Of a stretch of 64,000 bases of DNA, positions 24,439-35,534 are shown piece by piece. Source of the DNA: Eurosta solidaginis (taxonomy: Eukaryota; Arthropoda; Insecta; Diptera; Tephritidae). The position numbers were made by a program, and so were the translations under genes. The notes beneath the pieces are model-generated. The model was not told where the DNA came from and did not search any database. It was given only the letters and a program-made list of their open reading frames with translations. Where the stretch lies: contig NC_090319.1 in the NCBI RefSeq assembly GCF_040869045.1, positions 243,405,832 to 243,469,831 of the forward strand. Direction: 5' to 3'. Each line of letters starts with the position of its first letter. Positions within the stretch are counted from its first letter, which is position 1.

Positions 24439-24589
24439 GTTTAAACTGCCTTGAGCTCATCAAAATTTAATAAATGAAACAATTTTTGTTAGAAATACTT
24501 TTTAGAAATACTTTTTTTTTTGTTTAGAAATCCTTTTTATTACATACATACACAAATATACTTGGCAGTCCCCTGATGGGGTTTCGCGT

Positions 24590-26640
24590 AATTAGAACGA
24601 TCATGTTCTCATTAACCGAAGTTTTCACAATTCTTTGCGAGATGTTCGATCACGTAGAGGCGCGGAGATATATAGTGATCACAATTTGGTCGTCGCGAAA
24701 GTCCGTCTACGACCTTCTACCATTAAACAGAGGAAAAGCTCCAAACCTAGATTGGATTTAGCTAAATTAAAGCATACAATGTCAACCTTGGGAGACGCAT
24801 TGAGCAAATGAATAACGTACATACACGGATACAAATAGGGGAAGCCTGTACAAAAACCGCCAGAAAAGTGGTGGGAATCTTAAAGTCAAACAAAGAACCG
24901 TGGTTGAGTGATGACAGGTGGGATTTCATTAAGAAACTTCAATCTTTAAAGCTTCACCTGCAACGTGTAAACCGCGCCGACGAAAGACATAGGATACGTC
25001 AACGATATAACGAAGCTGAAAGGGAAGTAAAGAAGATGGTCAAGAGAGACAAAAGAAGATAGGCCAACAACATAGCATCAGACGCCGAATCTTCTGCTCG
25101 CGCTGGAAATCCGCGCAAAGTTTACGACAAAACAAAACAATTAACTGGAAATAGACAGAACATTCCACCCTTAGTGGGTGAGGATGGAAGCGTATTGACC
25201 TCAGATAGGGCACAAACTGAAAGGTGGCGACAGTTTTTCTAAGTAACAGCACTCCCAATAGCGGAAAACAGCAATCCACTGAGGCTCGGAAGAGGACACA
25301 ACCCAAACTGAAATATTTCGTCCGAGCCGCCATCGGTAATTGAAATTAATGCAGCAATTAATAAATTAAAAAGAAATAAAGCTGCAGGTCCCGATGGAAT
25401 ACCGGCAGAACTGTTAAATCACGATGCCTCGTGTATGTCGGAAGAGTTACAATCCGTTTTACGCTGCGCCTGGGGGGGGGGGGGGGGGGGGGGGGGCAGG
25501 AATAATATCTGAGGACTGGAAAGAATGCGTAATCATACCTATTCCAAAAAAAGGAGATCTTAGCATCTGCAAAACTGGAGGGCAATTACTCTCCTTAACA
25601 CCATCCAAAAATTACTTGCTTTAATTATTTTGGAGAGAATCGCAACGACGCTGAATACACGCTTGTGCGAGGAGCAAAATGGTTTCAGACCTCAACGGTC
25701 ATGTGTTGACCATATTAGTTCATCGCGTATAATCATAGAGCAATCGGATGAATGGTAATCGCCTCTTTATCTACTCTTTGTGGACTTTGAACGTGCTGAT
25801 ACATAGAAGCGCTATTTGGAGTGCGCTGCGGCATCACGGAGTACCGGATGTAATTATTAAGCTAATAATGGATCTATACAACAACGCAAATTGCAGCGTT
25901 AGATTCAAGCAAAAATTAAGCTCTAAGTTTAACATCACCAAAGGCGTCCGCCATGGCTGCGTTCTCTCGCCGCTGCTGTTTACTCTTGTGCTAGATGGCG
26001 TACTAGCTGAAAACAAATCTTACAGCGCCTGATGGCATTCAGTGGGGATTACGCGAAAAATTAAATGATTTGGATTATGCGGCGATATATGTCTCCTGTC
26101 GCATTTTTTTACTGGTAATAAAATGAAGATCGACAAGCTAATAGAAAACGCGAGCAAAGTGGGACTGAAAATAAACGTAAAGAAAACTAAGATAATGCGG
26201 CTCCAAACACAAAACACGCAGGACCTGACAGTTCTGCTCGACGATACAACCGAAACCAATGAAAATGTTATCTCGGAAGTATAGTAGCTAGTGATGTCGG
26301 AGCTGAAATTGATGTAAGCTCACCAATAGCTAAGGCCTGGGTGGCGTTTCAAAAACTGAGAAAAGTGTGGCGATTTAGCACACTCAGCCGCAGCACTAAA
26401 CTCAAAATACGTGGAAAGTGACGGAACTCATCAGCAGTAAACTACAGATGATCGTAAAGGAATGCTTGCGCCCAATATGCCGTTATTCTGGACCAATGAA
26501 GATCTTTTAAGACTGACGAACACTGAGCTGATTCAAACAACCATAAAGAGAAGAAAATGGCAATGGATCAGCGATATACTAAGAAAAAGCGAATCATGTA
26601 TAGCAAAAAGGGCGCTTGACTGCAACCCACAAGGAACTCG
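24590..26640 (+). pseudogene. RTE-like non-LTR retrotransposon, 5' truncated and decayed
   Basis: The end of the endonuclease reads DVRSRRG and then SDHNLVVAKVRLR at about 24640-24715. RT follows: KAAGPDGIPAELL (25379), DWKECVIIPIPKKGDL (25515), FVDFE-type motif A remnant near 25780, SAIWSALRHHGVPDV and GVRHGCVLSPLLFTLV (motif B, 25940). The catalytic YADD region near 26070 is degraded. The C-terminus has IKRRKWQWISDILRK and ALDCNPQGTR (26540-26640), typical of RTE-clade elements. Many stops are present, and a 25-G run sits inside the RT. Confidence 0.85.
25472..25496. repeat. Poly-G run of 25
   Basis: Twenty-five uninterrupted G residues lie inside the RT coding of the RTE relic, between LRCAW and the DWKE block. 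It is the longest homopolymer in the window. It could be a real G microsatellite or an assembly artefact at a difficult base run. Confidence 0.9.
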
Positions 26641-27480
26641 GTGGGTTTTTTCATAGGATCAACAGATTCGGTGACTCTTGGTTCTGTTGGTCGGTTTACC
26701 CCATAAAAATATTTCAGGAAAGATATGTAGAGAATGTCATGGTCTATAAGATAAATGTAGATGTAACACATTTTATGAGTTCTTTGAAAGGACAAATAGT
26801 TTATTAACTTATTGAAACTTGTTCTATTGGCGTTCGGATTTTCAAAATAAAAACAAAATCCAGTTTTCTCAAAAATGGTACGAAAATTTATCGACTTTAG
26901 TTAGCTTTTATTTATCATGTATCACGGTTGAGATCATGAAACAGCCATTTCTTATTTTTATTAACTTTAGAATTACTGCTTATTTTTAGAGTAAATAAGC
27001 CTTAAATAAGGCTTTGTTATGAGGCGTGCTTTTCTCTTATTCTAAGGTTTATCTATCAGGAGTGGAAACAGTATTCCTTATTGCTTACAACCGCTTGCGC
27101 TGGTTTTTGCTAGGCGTACTTTGTCTAAAATTTTAAGCGTGTTTTTGTTGTTTTTCGAATGCCACAGTGTTCCTCCAAAGCTAAAATCATTATTTAAAAA
27201 CCCAAAACTTTTCGGTATTAAGCATTCTTGCGGTGTAGCGACGCTTTTGCCACATTCGCGTTTAGCAAATGTATATGTCTGCTCATCACTGATGTACATA
27301 GGAGTACGTAATCGATTTAACTTATTTGGCCGACCTAGTTTCAGTTCATTAAAAATCGTAGAGTTATTATACTCCTCATAATATTATATAATATGTTAGT
27401 AGTCCTGGATTTCAGTTGAGTAGTGCTGGTTGATTCGAGATCCAATTGCATGTACAAAAAACATTTATGATTAAGTAAAA
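26641..27480. other. Non-coding, containing dispersed repeat copy 2
   Basis: No recognisable protein. 26995-27120 holds AATAAGCCTTAAATAAGGCT (a near-palindrome), followed by AAGGTTTATCTATCAG and CCTTATTGCTTACAACCG, the second copy of the repeat at 9525-9625 in the same orientation. The frame at 27121-27381 overlaps this repeat and is probably chance. Confidence 0.5.
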
Positions 27481-27481
27481 C

Positions 27482-27780
27482 TTAATTAATTTTCTTTATT
27501 GAATCCATACCTACCGACAACACATTTAGTGCTGCAGGATCATTGGTGAACGAGTGTATGCGGAAAACGTTTAGCACTTTCTTGCCACCTTGTGCCATTG
27601 TTATTGTTGCAGTAGACACACTGGCAAAACAGGAGTATTTGAGAGGCAAAACGAATACCGCCTGTCCCAACACAATGACCAACTGATGGCTACCACACTT
27701 GGGGTTGTGCAGAAGGTGCAATGCGCATTCATTAATTTTCAGTATGGTTTGCTTGTTACGTTTTGTTATTAATGATGTTC
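27482..27780 (-). other. Unrecognised 79-residue open frame
   Basis: The minus-strand frame (27482-27721) contains GQAVFVLPLKYSCF and GGKKVLNVFRIHSFTNDP. It remains open upstream to about 27735, and its base composition is more balanced than its flanks. I recognise no domain, signal peptide or family. It could be an exon fragment, a decayed element or chance. Confidence 0.2.
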
Positions 27781-28429
27781 AACAAAATGAGTTAAAAGTT
27801 TTTCTGTTGTTTCTGGTGTTTTTCAACATTTGTTCATGTTGGTTGCTACTTCTCCGGAGATTTCGATTATAATAACACCAATGATGGTTGTTTGCGGGTG
27901 TTTATTTATTTTGGTGATTGCCTTCCTTTTTGGTTCCATTTCGACAAAACATCAGTTTATTTGTTATTTTCTATTTAATTGGTCTTTTTGTTTGAATTTC
28001 TTTGCTATAATTTTAAGGCAAAGATGCGTTAAGGAATTAATTTGTTTGTAAGTAATGTATACCTTACATTATTATTACTGCTTGTTGAATGATGTCGTAG
28101 ATTTGTTTTTCTTAATCTTTATATTGTGTTGGCATTACTTCCTCACATAAACAGTTCTTGTTTTCATTTGTAAAACTATTTTACTTTTGATTAATTACTT
28201 TTCAAATAATTAAACACTGGTTCCTTTAAAAAGTTATTGGCTGTGGATTGAAAAAATAAAAGCTAGCGTTTCTCACCTGTAAAATAAAGTATTTAGTTGT
28301 TTAAGTTATGATAAGCGTAAGTTTTCAATTACATAGCATTAGAGGACTTGAAGCAACATCATTTCAAGGCGAATAGTAGTTTTTGTGGAATTAGTTGTAC
28401 TCGTAGTCTAGATGACTGAATATTTGTGC

Positions 28430-28890
28430 TTTGCTCACAGAGTATATTAACTTTGGTAACATAACGGTTGGTTGTACAGGTATAAAGGAATCGAAATAGA
28501 TATAGACTTCCATATATCAAAATCATCAATATCAGCAAAAAAAATTTATCAATCCATGTCCATGATTAATCCATGATAACACGATAACTTGAAAAAATAT
28601 TGAGATATATTCACCAAATTCGGTACACGGACTTATCTGGTCCCAAAATAGATTGGTATTGAAAATGAGTGAAATAGGATAACAGCCACGCCTACTTTTT
28701 ATATATATAACATCTTGGAAAACACAAGAAATCTGACTATTTAGTAAATAATACACCTAGAATGTTGACATATGATGTGTGGACTCATATTGAAAACCTT
28801 GATAAAAAAAAAAAAATTGAAAACATTTTTTAAAATGTGGCACCTCTCACTTGTGATAAAATCAATGTTACAAATACTATAAACACTGCT
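28430..28890 (-). repeat. Family A fragment
   Basis: The sequence from GCTCACAGAGTATATTAACT onward, with GGTTGGTTGTACAGGTATAA, matches the reverse complement of the family A 3' portion (about 11340-11787). It is decayed: the terminal TATACTC hairpin arm is lost and the GGGCGTGGC block is degraded. It ends without the other terminus. Confidence 0.65.
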
Positions 28891-29300
28891 GCTCAAAATT
28901 TTTTATATGGAAGTGCAAATCACAATACACGAACAGAATTGTGTGTGCACTGAAACTTGTTTTAATTTTTTGAGGTCGGAAAAAGTTGAATATTTGGTTT
29001 CAAGTTACAAAATAATTGCTTAAAATATTACGTCAATAGTTATATCACCAACATACCAGAGCTAATAAATTTAATTCTGAAAGTAGCGAAAAATTACATT
29101 GACCTCTAGCCTCAATTTTTATGGGAACAGATTCTATATAAATATATATCGTCGGAATTTGGTTTTCAATAATCATACTAAAAGTGAATGTGGAGATTTC
29201 CGCGAATGTTGCATTGGAAATTGAATTCGAAAACTTTTGAAATGCTTAATTAGAGGGATCGGCGTGGTTCGCTTTAAATTGGTATTCAAATTTACATACA

Positions 29301-29453
29301 TATGTGACCCGGCATATGAAAAGGTGGCTTATGACTTAAAAAAAAAAGAAAACTACTAAGAAACTGAAGAAATTCATTGTTTATCTTTAACAGCTGTTTC
29401 TCGCAATTTCTTTTTTGAGTCATAAGCCACCTTTTCATCACAGGGGTCACATA
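29301..29453. mobile_element. MITE of 153 bp with long terminal inverted repeats
   Basis: The left end TATGTGACCCGGCATATGAA-AAGGTGGCTTATGACT pairs with the right end AGTCATAAGCCACC-TTTTCAT-GGGGTCACATA, giving TIRs of about 35-40 bp with a few mismatches. The central 60-70 bp is AT-rich and non-coding. No full copy elsewhere in the window lets me define the duplication. The superfamily is unknown. Confidence 0.75.
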
Positions 29454-30596
29454 TATTAGCAACAGAAATTACTGAGATGCTGAAATATCACTTGAATTTA
29501 ATAAAATGTCTAACAAGTACAAGATGTCTCATAACCAAAAAAAATACCGAATTGAAATACAAACTCACAGAAACTACACCGTGAGGAGAATCTTTAGTTC
29601 AAAATAAATGCATTTCTACTGCATTCTGAACCACTAATAGTTCGCCATTTATCTTTTTTACACGTTTTCAACTGGCGAATTTAATATGGCGATGACCTCG
29701 GCGGCTGCATTCAATTTTCACTAGTTCCTAACCATATACAAATTTCTTTTTGGTACATTTTCCATAGTTACGTACTAGTGGAATAGTGTTGAGATAGAGG
29801 CATACTCATATGTAGTCGCACCTCGTTAAAGCTGGTAGCAGTTTTATTGTCGATTTTATAACTGAATATCTAGCTATTAACCAACTAATACTTATTTGGC
29901 ACTCTAGGTCTAGTTCTGAACCAGAATTTTAACTAATATCATATGAAGTTAGAATAGGCTCCGCTTGTTTTGGTACAGTTTTGCTTATATGCTTTGGTCA
30001 TATGCCCCATATATTACAGCTCCGCGATCAATTATCTTTTTTAATTTTATTTATAAATCTATTTTGATTAAAAATTTTTTCAGTGCTATAATATTTTTGA
30101 ATAATTTTTAGTTGTCAAATTGTTAGTGTAAATTTTTTTATCATATGTTTGAAACACAATGCCGAGCGACGACGATATACGCCGCGTCGGGCGATGACAT
30201 TTTTCCATATATATAATACTTCTATATCAATACCTTCCTATCTTCCTAATATGCAAATTTTCTGTCAATCAATATTTGCTGAAACTGTGCAAATGTATGT
30301 TCTGCGCATACGCGGGCTTTGGTAGTGTTAGTGAGTTGTAGTAGCGTGTGTAAAAAAAGTATAAAGGGGTTTTAAACGGGTCATTATCTCCTTTACCCAA
30401 CTTCTGCATACTAATTGTTATAAAATCTCAGTTTAGTCGATTAAACAATGAAAAGGCCAACAAATACAATACAAGGCTTATGGTATTTATTATTTAAACA
30501 TGGGCTGCAGCCATACAAAGTACATTATTTACATAAATAGAAAGAAAAAAAACAAGGCGAAGAATTCATATTTTTGAAATGAAAAAAATTCAAATA
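29454..30596. other. Non-coding region, includes short dispersed repeat (copy 1 of family G)
   Basis: No genes seen. At 30157-30205 AACACAATGCCGAGCGAC and CGGGCGATGACATTTTTCC resemble 53882-53940 (AACACAATGCCGAGCGAC, GGCGCTGACATTTACC), a short dispersed family in the same orientation. Confidence 0.45.
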
Positions 30597-31991
30597 TCTA
30601 TATATATAAAAAGAAGTGAACATTTTGATTGTCACTCCATAACTCGAGAACGGATAGATAGATTGCCATGAAATTTTGAAATCCCAAATCGGTTTTGCCA
30701 TTCTTGAGTTATGATTTTTTTTTAGAAAAAATTCAAATATGTATATAAAAGAAAGTGGTGTTAGTTACACTACGCATAACTCAAGAACGGACGAACCGAT
30801 TTGGCTGAAAATTGGTGGAGAGGTAGCTCAGAACCAGGGAACGTACATGAGATACTTTTTATCCCCCTTTTATACCCCCGCTAGGGTCTTGAGATCAAAA
30901 CGTGGACCTGGGTAATCCTGGGATATGTTTGTAGAGTATGGGTGTCAAATGGAAGCTGTTTATGAGTACTTTGACACTGGGGATGTTTTTCGTACGCCTG
31001 GGTGACTAGGGTATCGAGCTATAGGCCAAAACGTGGACCGGGCACCCCTAGAATGTTTTTATACAATATGTAATTTTCATACCTATTGGCGACTAGGGTC
31101 TCGAGATATATGCAGAAACGTGGATAAGGGTAACACTAGGATGTGTTTTTAAATTAAGATTATCAAATTGAAGCTGTTGATGTGTGCTTTAGTACAGAGT
31201 AAGTTTTATGCCGCTGAGTGACTAGGGTCTCGAGATATAGGCCAAAACGTGGACCCGGATACACCTAGAATGTGTTTTTACATTATGGGTATCAAATTGA
31301 AGCTGTTGATGTGTGCTTTAGTAAAGGGTAAGTTTTACACCGCTGGGTGACTAGGGTCTCGAACTATAGGCCAAAACATGGACCCGGATACCCCTAGAAT
31401 GTGTGTGTATTATGGATATCAAATGAAAGCTGTTACTGAGAGCTTTAAAATAATTTTCATTGTGATATTCGATTTACTCGCATCAACCTGGCAAAACTGA
31501 TAAATATGCATGCGAAGCCGAAATAGACATGAATTAATAATACCCACATACCTATTTACATACGTCCTATTCGATTTGCCTGAAATTTGGTATATAAATT
31601 TTCCTGTATTAGTATTTACGATGCTTTTTCCGGGAAGTAGACCAGAGACGGACTGGGACTGTGATTAGGACTAGGACTGGGACTGAGGCTGAAACTGAGA
31701 CTCGGAATGGGACTGGGACTGAGACTCGGAATCGGACTGGAACAAAATACATACCACCAAGAATGAGAAAAACTTGAGAGAAGAGAAAAGAGAGAAGGAA
31801 AAGACTGAGAAAGAGATAGAATGAGACGAAGATGGTGATAGACGAAGCGAAAAATACGGAGGGTGGAGTGAATAACAAGATTAGGAAAAAGTGTAGAGGG
31901 GCGAGGGCAGAGTTAGATGGAAAAAGCTTATTAAAATGTATGCAGATAGACCAAAAATTTAGGGCAGAACACCGTCTGCGGGTTCTGCTAG
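30597..31991 (+). mobile_element. Non-autonomous Helitron with both termini
   Basis: The element starts TCTATATATATAAAAAGAAG at 30597 after A and ends CTGCTAG at 31991 before T, matching the Helitron 5'-TC / CTAG-3' rule with A-T insertion and no duplication. The GGCAG...CTGC hairpin is just upstream of the end. Internally there are repeated units around GGTCTCGA-GATATAGGCCAAAACGTGGA (roughly 30990, 31105, 31230, 31350), then the GGGACT minisatellite (about 31655-31745) and a purine-rich tract. A second 5'-like sequence at 30738 suggests nesting or duplication. It is non-coding. Confidence 0.85.
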
Positions 31992-32044
31992 TACATGTAT
32001 AAAATATACTTATACTTACATCCCAACAAGTATTCCTTTAAACG

Positions 32045-33234
32045 TCTTTATACTCAGTTCAGCAGAGCTCAAAGAGTATATTAACTTTGATTGGATAACG
32101 GTTGGTTGTACAGATATAATAAGATTGAGCCATGTCCGTCCGTCTGTCCGTTAACGCGATAACTTGAGTAAATTTTGATGTATCTTGATGAAATTTGGTA
32201 TGTATGTTCCTGGGCACTCATCTCAGATCGATATTTAAAATGAACGATATCGAACTATAACCACGCCCACTTTTTCGATATCGAATATTTCGAAAATGCG
32301 ATAATTCATTACCAAAGACGGCTAAAGCGATGAGACTTGGTCGGTAAGTTGAGCTTATAACGCAGAATCGAAAATTAGAAGAATTTTGGACAATGGGCGT
32401 GGCACCGCCCACTTTTAAAATAAGGTAATTTAAAAGTTTTGCAAGCTGTAATTTTGCAGTCGTTGAAGATATCATGATGAAATTTGGTAGGTACGTTACT
32501 CCTATTACTAAATGTGTGCTAAATAAAAATTAGCGAAATGGGATGACAAACACGCTCACTTTTAAAAAAAATTTTTTTTAAAGTCAAATTTTAACAAAAA
32601 ATTAATATCTTTACAGTATAAAAGTAAATTATGTCAAAATTCGACTCCAGTAATGATATGGAGCAACAAAATACAAAGATAAAAGAAAATTTCAAAATCG
32701 GCCTAACTCCGCCCTTTTTCATTTAATTCGTCTAGAATACTTTTAATGACATATGTCGAACAAAAATTTACCAATCCTTGTGAAATTTGGTAGGGACATA
32801 GATTCTATGATGATAACTGGTTTCTGTGAAAATGGGTGAAATCGGCTGAAGCCACGCCCAGTTTTTATACACAGTCGGCCTTCTATCCTTCCGCTCGGCC
32901 GTTAATACGATAACTTGCGCAAAAAACGATATATCTTAACTAAACTTAGTTCACGTACTTATCTGAAGTCACTTTATCTTGGTATAAAATATGGGCGAAA
33001 TCCGACTATGACCACGCCCACTTTTCCGATATCGAAAATTACGAAAAATGAAATAAATGCCATAATTCTGTACCAAGTATGAAAAAAGAGATTAAACATG
33101 GTAATTTTATTGGTTTATTGACGCAAAATATTAATTTAGAAAAAACTTTGTAAAATGGGTGTGACACCTACCATATTAAATAGAAGAAAATGAAAAAGTT
33201 CTGCAGGGCGAAATCAAACTTAGCCTTCCTTACT
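32045..33234 (+). repeat. Family B copy lacking its tandem-repeat half
   Basis: The copy starts TTTATACTCAGTTCAGCAGA. It keeps the left half with CACGCCCACTTTTTCGATAT and the CTGCAGGGCGAAATC block, then jumps directly to the last 20 bases CTTAGCCTTCCTTACTTGTT. The terminal GTTCGGTTACACCCGAAC hairpin is also lost. Short frames inside are not meaningful. Confidence 0.8.
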
Positions 33235-33335
33235 TGTTCTATATTCAAAGTGTGAATTTGAATCTGGGCCTATGGTTCAGGGCAAAACAAAAACAAAAGT
33301 GCTACAAGTGTATAGGGGTTGAGCAGCTCTGATTA

Positions 33336-34346
33336 TAAATCATAAATCAAAACCCGTTAAACTAAATTCAGCAGAGATCTTGCCTTTACTATAAGGAATA
33401 CTTCGAAGAAATCGGTTAAGGACCACGCCCACTTTTATATAAAAGATTAGGGGGTGGTGAAAAGATATAGGGGTGGTGGACGAATAAAATCAGCTATATC
33501 TTGCCAAAAAGAGCTTTATATCAATTATATTTCTTTTCCTAAGTGCAATTAGAACAAGAAATAGGAAAAAATTCAAATTGTTGAAAATGGGCGTGGCACT
33601 GCCAATGCCTTTTATGACTAAGTAATTTTCAGTGTTTTGGGAGCCATAACTCGCAGAAAATTAACTGGATCGTGATAAGATTGAATGGACATATTTTCCT
33701 TACATCAGGAAGTATTTGAAAAAATTTACGACATCGGTTAAGGACAACCATAAAGGACTTTTAAAAGGGTCGTAGACGAATATAATAATCCATATCTTTG
33801 CGAAAAAGAGCTTAACATTAATAGTGTTTTACTTTCTAAGTAGAATTATGACATACATTAAGGTAACATTAACATTTTTTTTAAATGGGCGTGACACTGC
33901 CCCTTTTTATACTCAGCTGAGCAGAGCTCATAGAGTATATTAACTTTGTTTGACTAAGCAATTTCCTAGGGTTCGGTAGCCATAACTCGAAAAAAATTAA
34001 CATATCGCAATAAAATTGGGTACACATATTTTCCTTATAGGGAATACTTAGTAAAAATGGACGGGATCGGGTAAAGACCATGCCTGCTTTTCTATATAAG
34101 AAATTTAAAAGGGACGTAGACTAGAATAATAAGCTACATAATGGCGAAAAATATTATTGTTTCAATGATATTTCACCTCCCAAGTTTTATTGTAAGAGGA
34201 ATTTGGTAGACATTTTTTTTAAATGGGCGGTGCCACGTGTTATGTAGAAAAGTAATTTCTCTGAAATGAACTGTACAATTAAACCTCACGCTGAGTATAC
34301 AATGAACGCTAACTACCGAACTTAGACACCATTGCTTGTTTTCTTT
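33336..34346 (-). repeat. Family A copy, reverse orientation
   Basis: This matches the reverse complement of 10706-11400 with moderate divergence, ending CACGCTGAGTATACAATG and then CCGAACTTAGACACC at about 34290-34340 (the family A 5' end on the minus strand). The terminal hairpin is degraded by a short deletion. It contains a 41-nt piece of family B at 33911-33951. Confidence 0.75.
33911..33951 (+). repeat. Solo family B 5' end (41 nt) inserted in a family A copy
   Basis: Between CCCTTTTTAT and GACTAAGCA, contiguous in the full family A copy (11080-11110 reversed), lie 41 extra bases reading ACTCAGCTGAGCAGAGCTCA and on to TATATTAACTTTG. These are exactly the first bases of family B and nothing more. 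Confidence 0.75.
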
Positions 34347-34499
34347 TAAAAAATCCCGTTTTTGCGATAGGAAATATTAAAAAATACATACTAAGGCAAT
34401 TCAGAGTTTTATCCATTTGATATTGGAAACGTTGCAATAGCAAATATGTATGAGCTACGGATTGTGAACAACTTTTCAATTAAAAATTTTTTTTTTCAC

Positions 34500-34690
34500 A
34501 TTTTGTTTTGTATTGACAGTTGCTGACTTGCTGTGCAATGTTAAAAAATATACTACGGTTTTTGATTTTACGTATTTGCCATGACGTAGCAAACATATCC
34601 GTAGAATTTTTTGACGTAAAAATACTACACAAGTTTGCGAATACAATGATGCTAGACCATTTGCACAAAATCTTGAACTCCCCTACTATA
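34500..34690 (+). repeat. Dispersed repeat family E, copy 1
   Basis: Sequence around TATTTGCCATGACGTAGCAA and AAATACTACACAAGTTTGCG matches the reverse complement of 50490-50680 over about 190 bp, with scattered differences. It is non-coding with no termini seen. The overlapping frames on both strands are by-products. Confidence 0.6.
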
Positions 34691-34749
34691 AAAAGTGAAA
34701 TTATAAGTTTTTGTTTGATAAGATTTACACTTAATAATTGAACATATGC

Positions 34750-35530
34750 TTGAAAATGAAATATGTACTAAAATGAGGTTCAAAAAATAGGACAGCTCAT
34801 TGAAATCTTGAATGAAAGTTGTATGGGGAGAAAAAAATGTGGTTGAAAAAAAAGAAGTAACTTAAAACACAGAGTGTAAAGACATACAAATATTTGGGCT
34901 GGGTGGGAGTTTGCCTAAATTGCTACGAAAATAGACAAAAAACCTAAATCACCGGAAACCGTTGGTAAGGCAGTGCAAAAGAAAAAAATTTGAACTTTTT
35001 TCAGTATACATACTTTTAAACCTAAATTGGACAGTGAAACTTTAAAAATAAACAATATTTTTGATTTCTCTGCAGTTTCGTTTTTCTATTTTGAATGCAT
35101 ATGGAATGCGCATCTGTATACATGTATATTGTGGTCGGTGTGGCGATCGATTGGTGAATATGGTACCTTTTTGTATTTTTTGATGGCAAAAAACCGCCTC
35201 AAGATGATTGCGGCTGTGAATCAAAATTGACCAAATATATGTAATCAGTAGCATTTCTTATGTTATCCACATCATGTTAATCCTTAGATGGTGGAAGACG
35301 CCCCTCAAGATATTCCTCACGACTATCGGCGAAAAAGGCTCTATAAGTTGGAATGGTGTATATCTGCACATTGTAAATACATTATTTTTTGTTTTATTTG
35401 TTTTATATTCCGATCATAAAAAGCAAGTTCATTCGCTGGACTATGTTTATATCAAAATTTTTTTATTTTTCACATTTATTTTAACTATATGTTTGTTTTG
35501 AGTGCTAAGCGACACAAATATATGGTAAAA
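34750..35530. other. Non-coding AT-rich stretch
   Basis: No recognisable feature. The frames at 35027-35230 and 35274-35501 are rich in Phe, Tyr and Ile and show no family signature. Part may be the 5' leader of the Penelope-like element that starts at 35535. Confidence 0.4.
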
Positions 35531-35534
35531 CACA

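Larger units (their letters stand above)
13862..24476. repeat. Large imperfect inverted repeat built from two Penelope-like elements
   Basis: The left arm (minus strand) and right arm (plus strand) mirror each other around a 9-nt spacer at 20444-20452; the innermost arms GAATGCTC/GAGCATTC are perfect. Both arms contain, in mirrored order, the Penelope RT, the GIY-YIG nuclease, the same Helitron in the 3' region, and the element tail with a GATCTCA/TGAGATC hairpin (13955-13971; right arm near 23010). The arms differ by substitutions, private deletions and family B insertions (16303-19962 left; 23080-24438 right). Confidence 0.85.

Noticed and set aside
25358..25585. Open frame with a poly-Pro or poly-Gly stretch
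   Set aside because: Produced by the 25-G run inside the RTE relic.
31609..31878. Minus-strand open frame rich in Val-Pro-Val repeats
   Set aside because: It is the translation of the Helitron GGGACT minisatellite and purine-rich tract, present in all copies and not conserved as protein.
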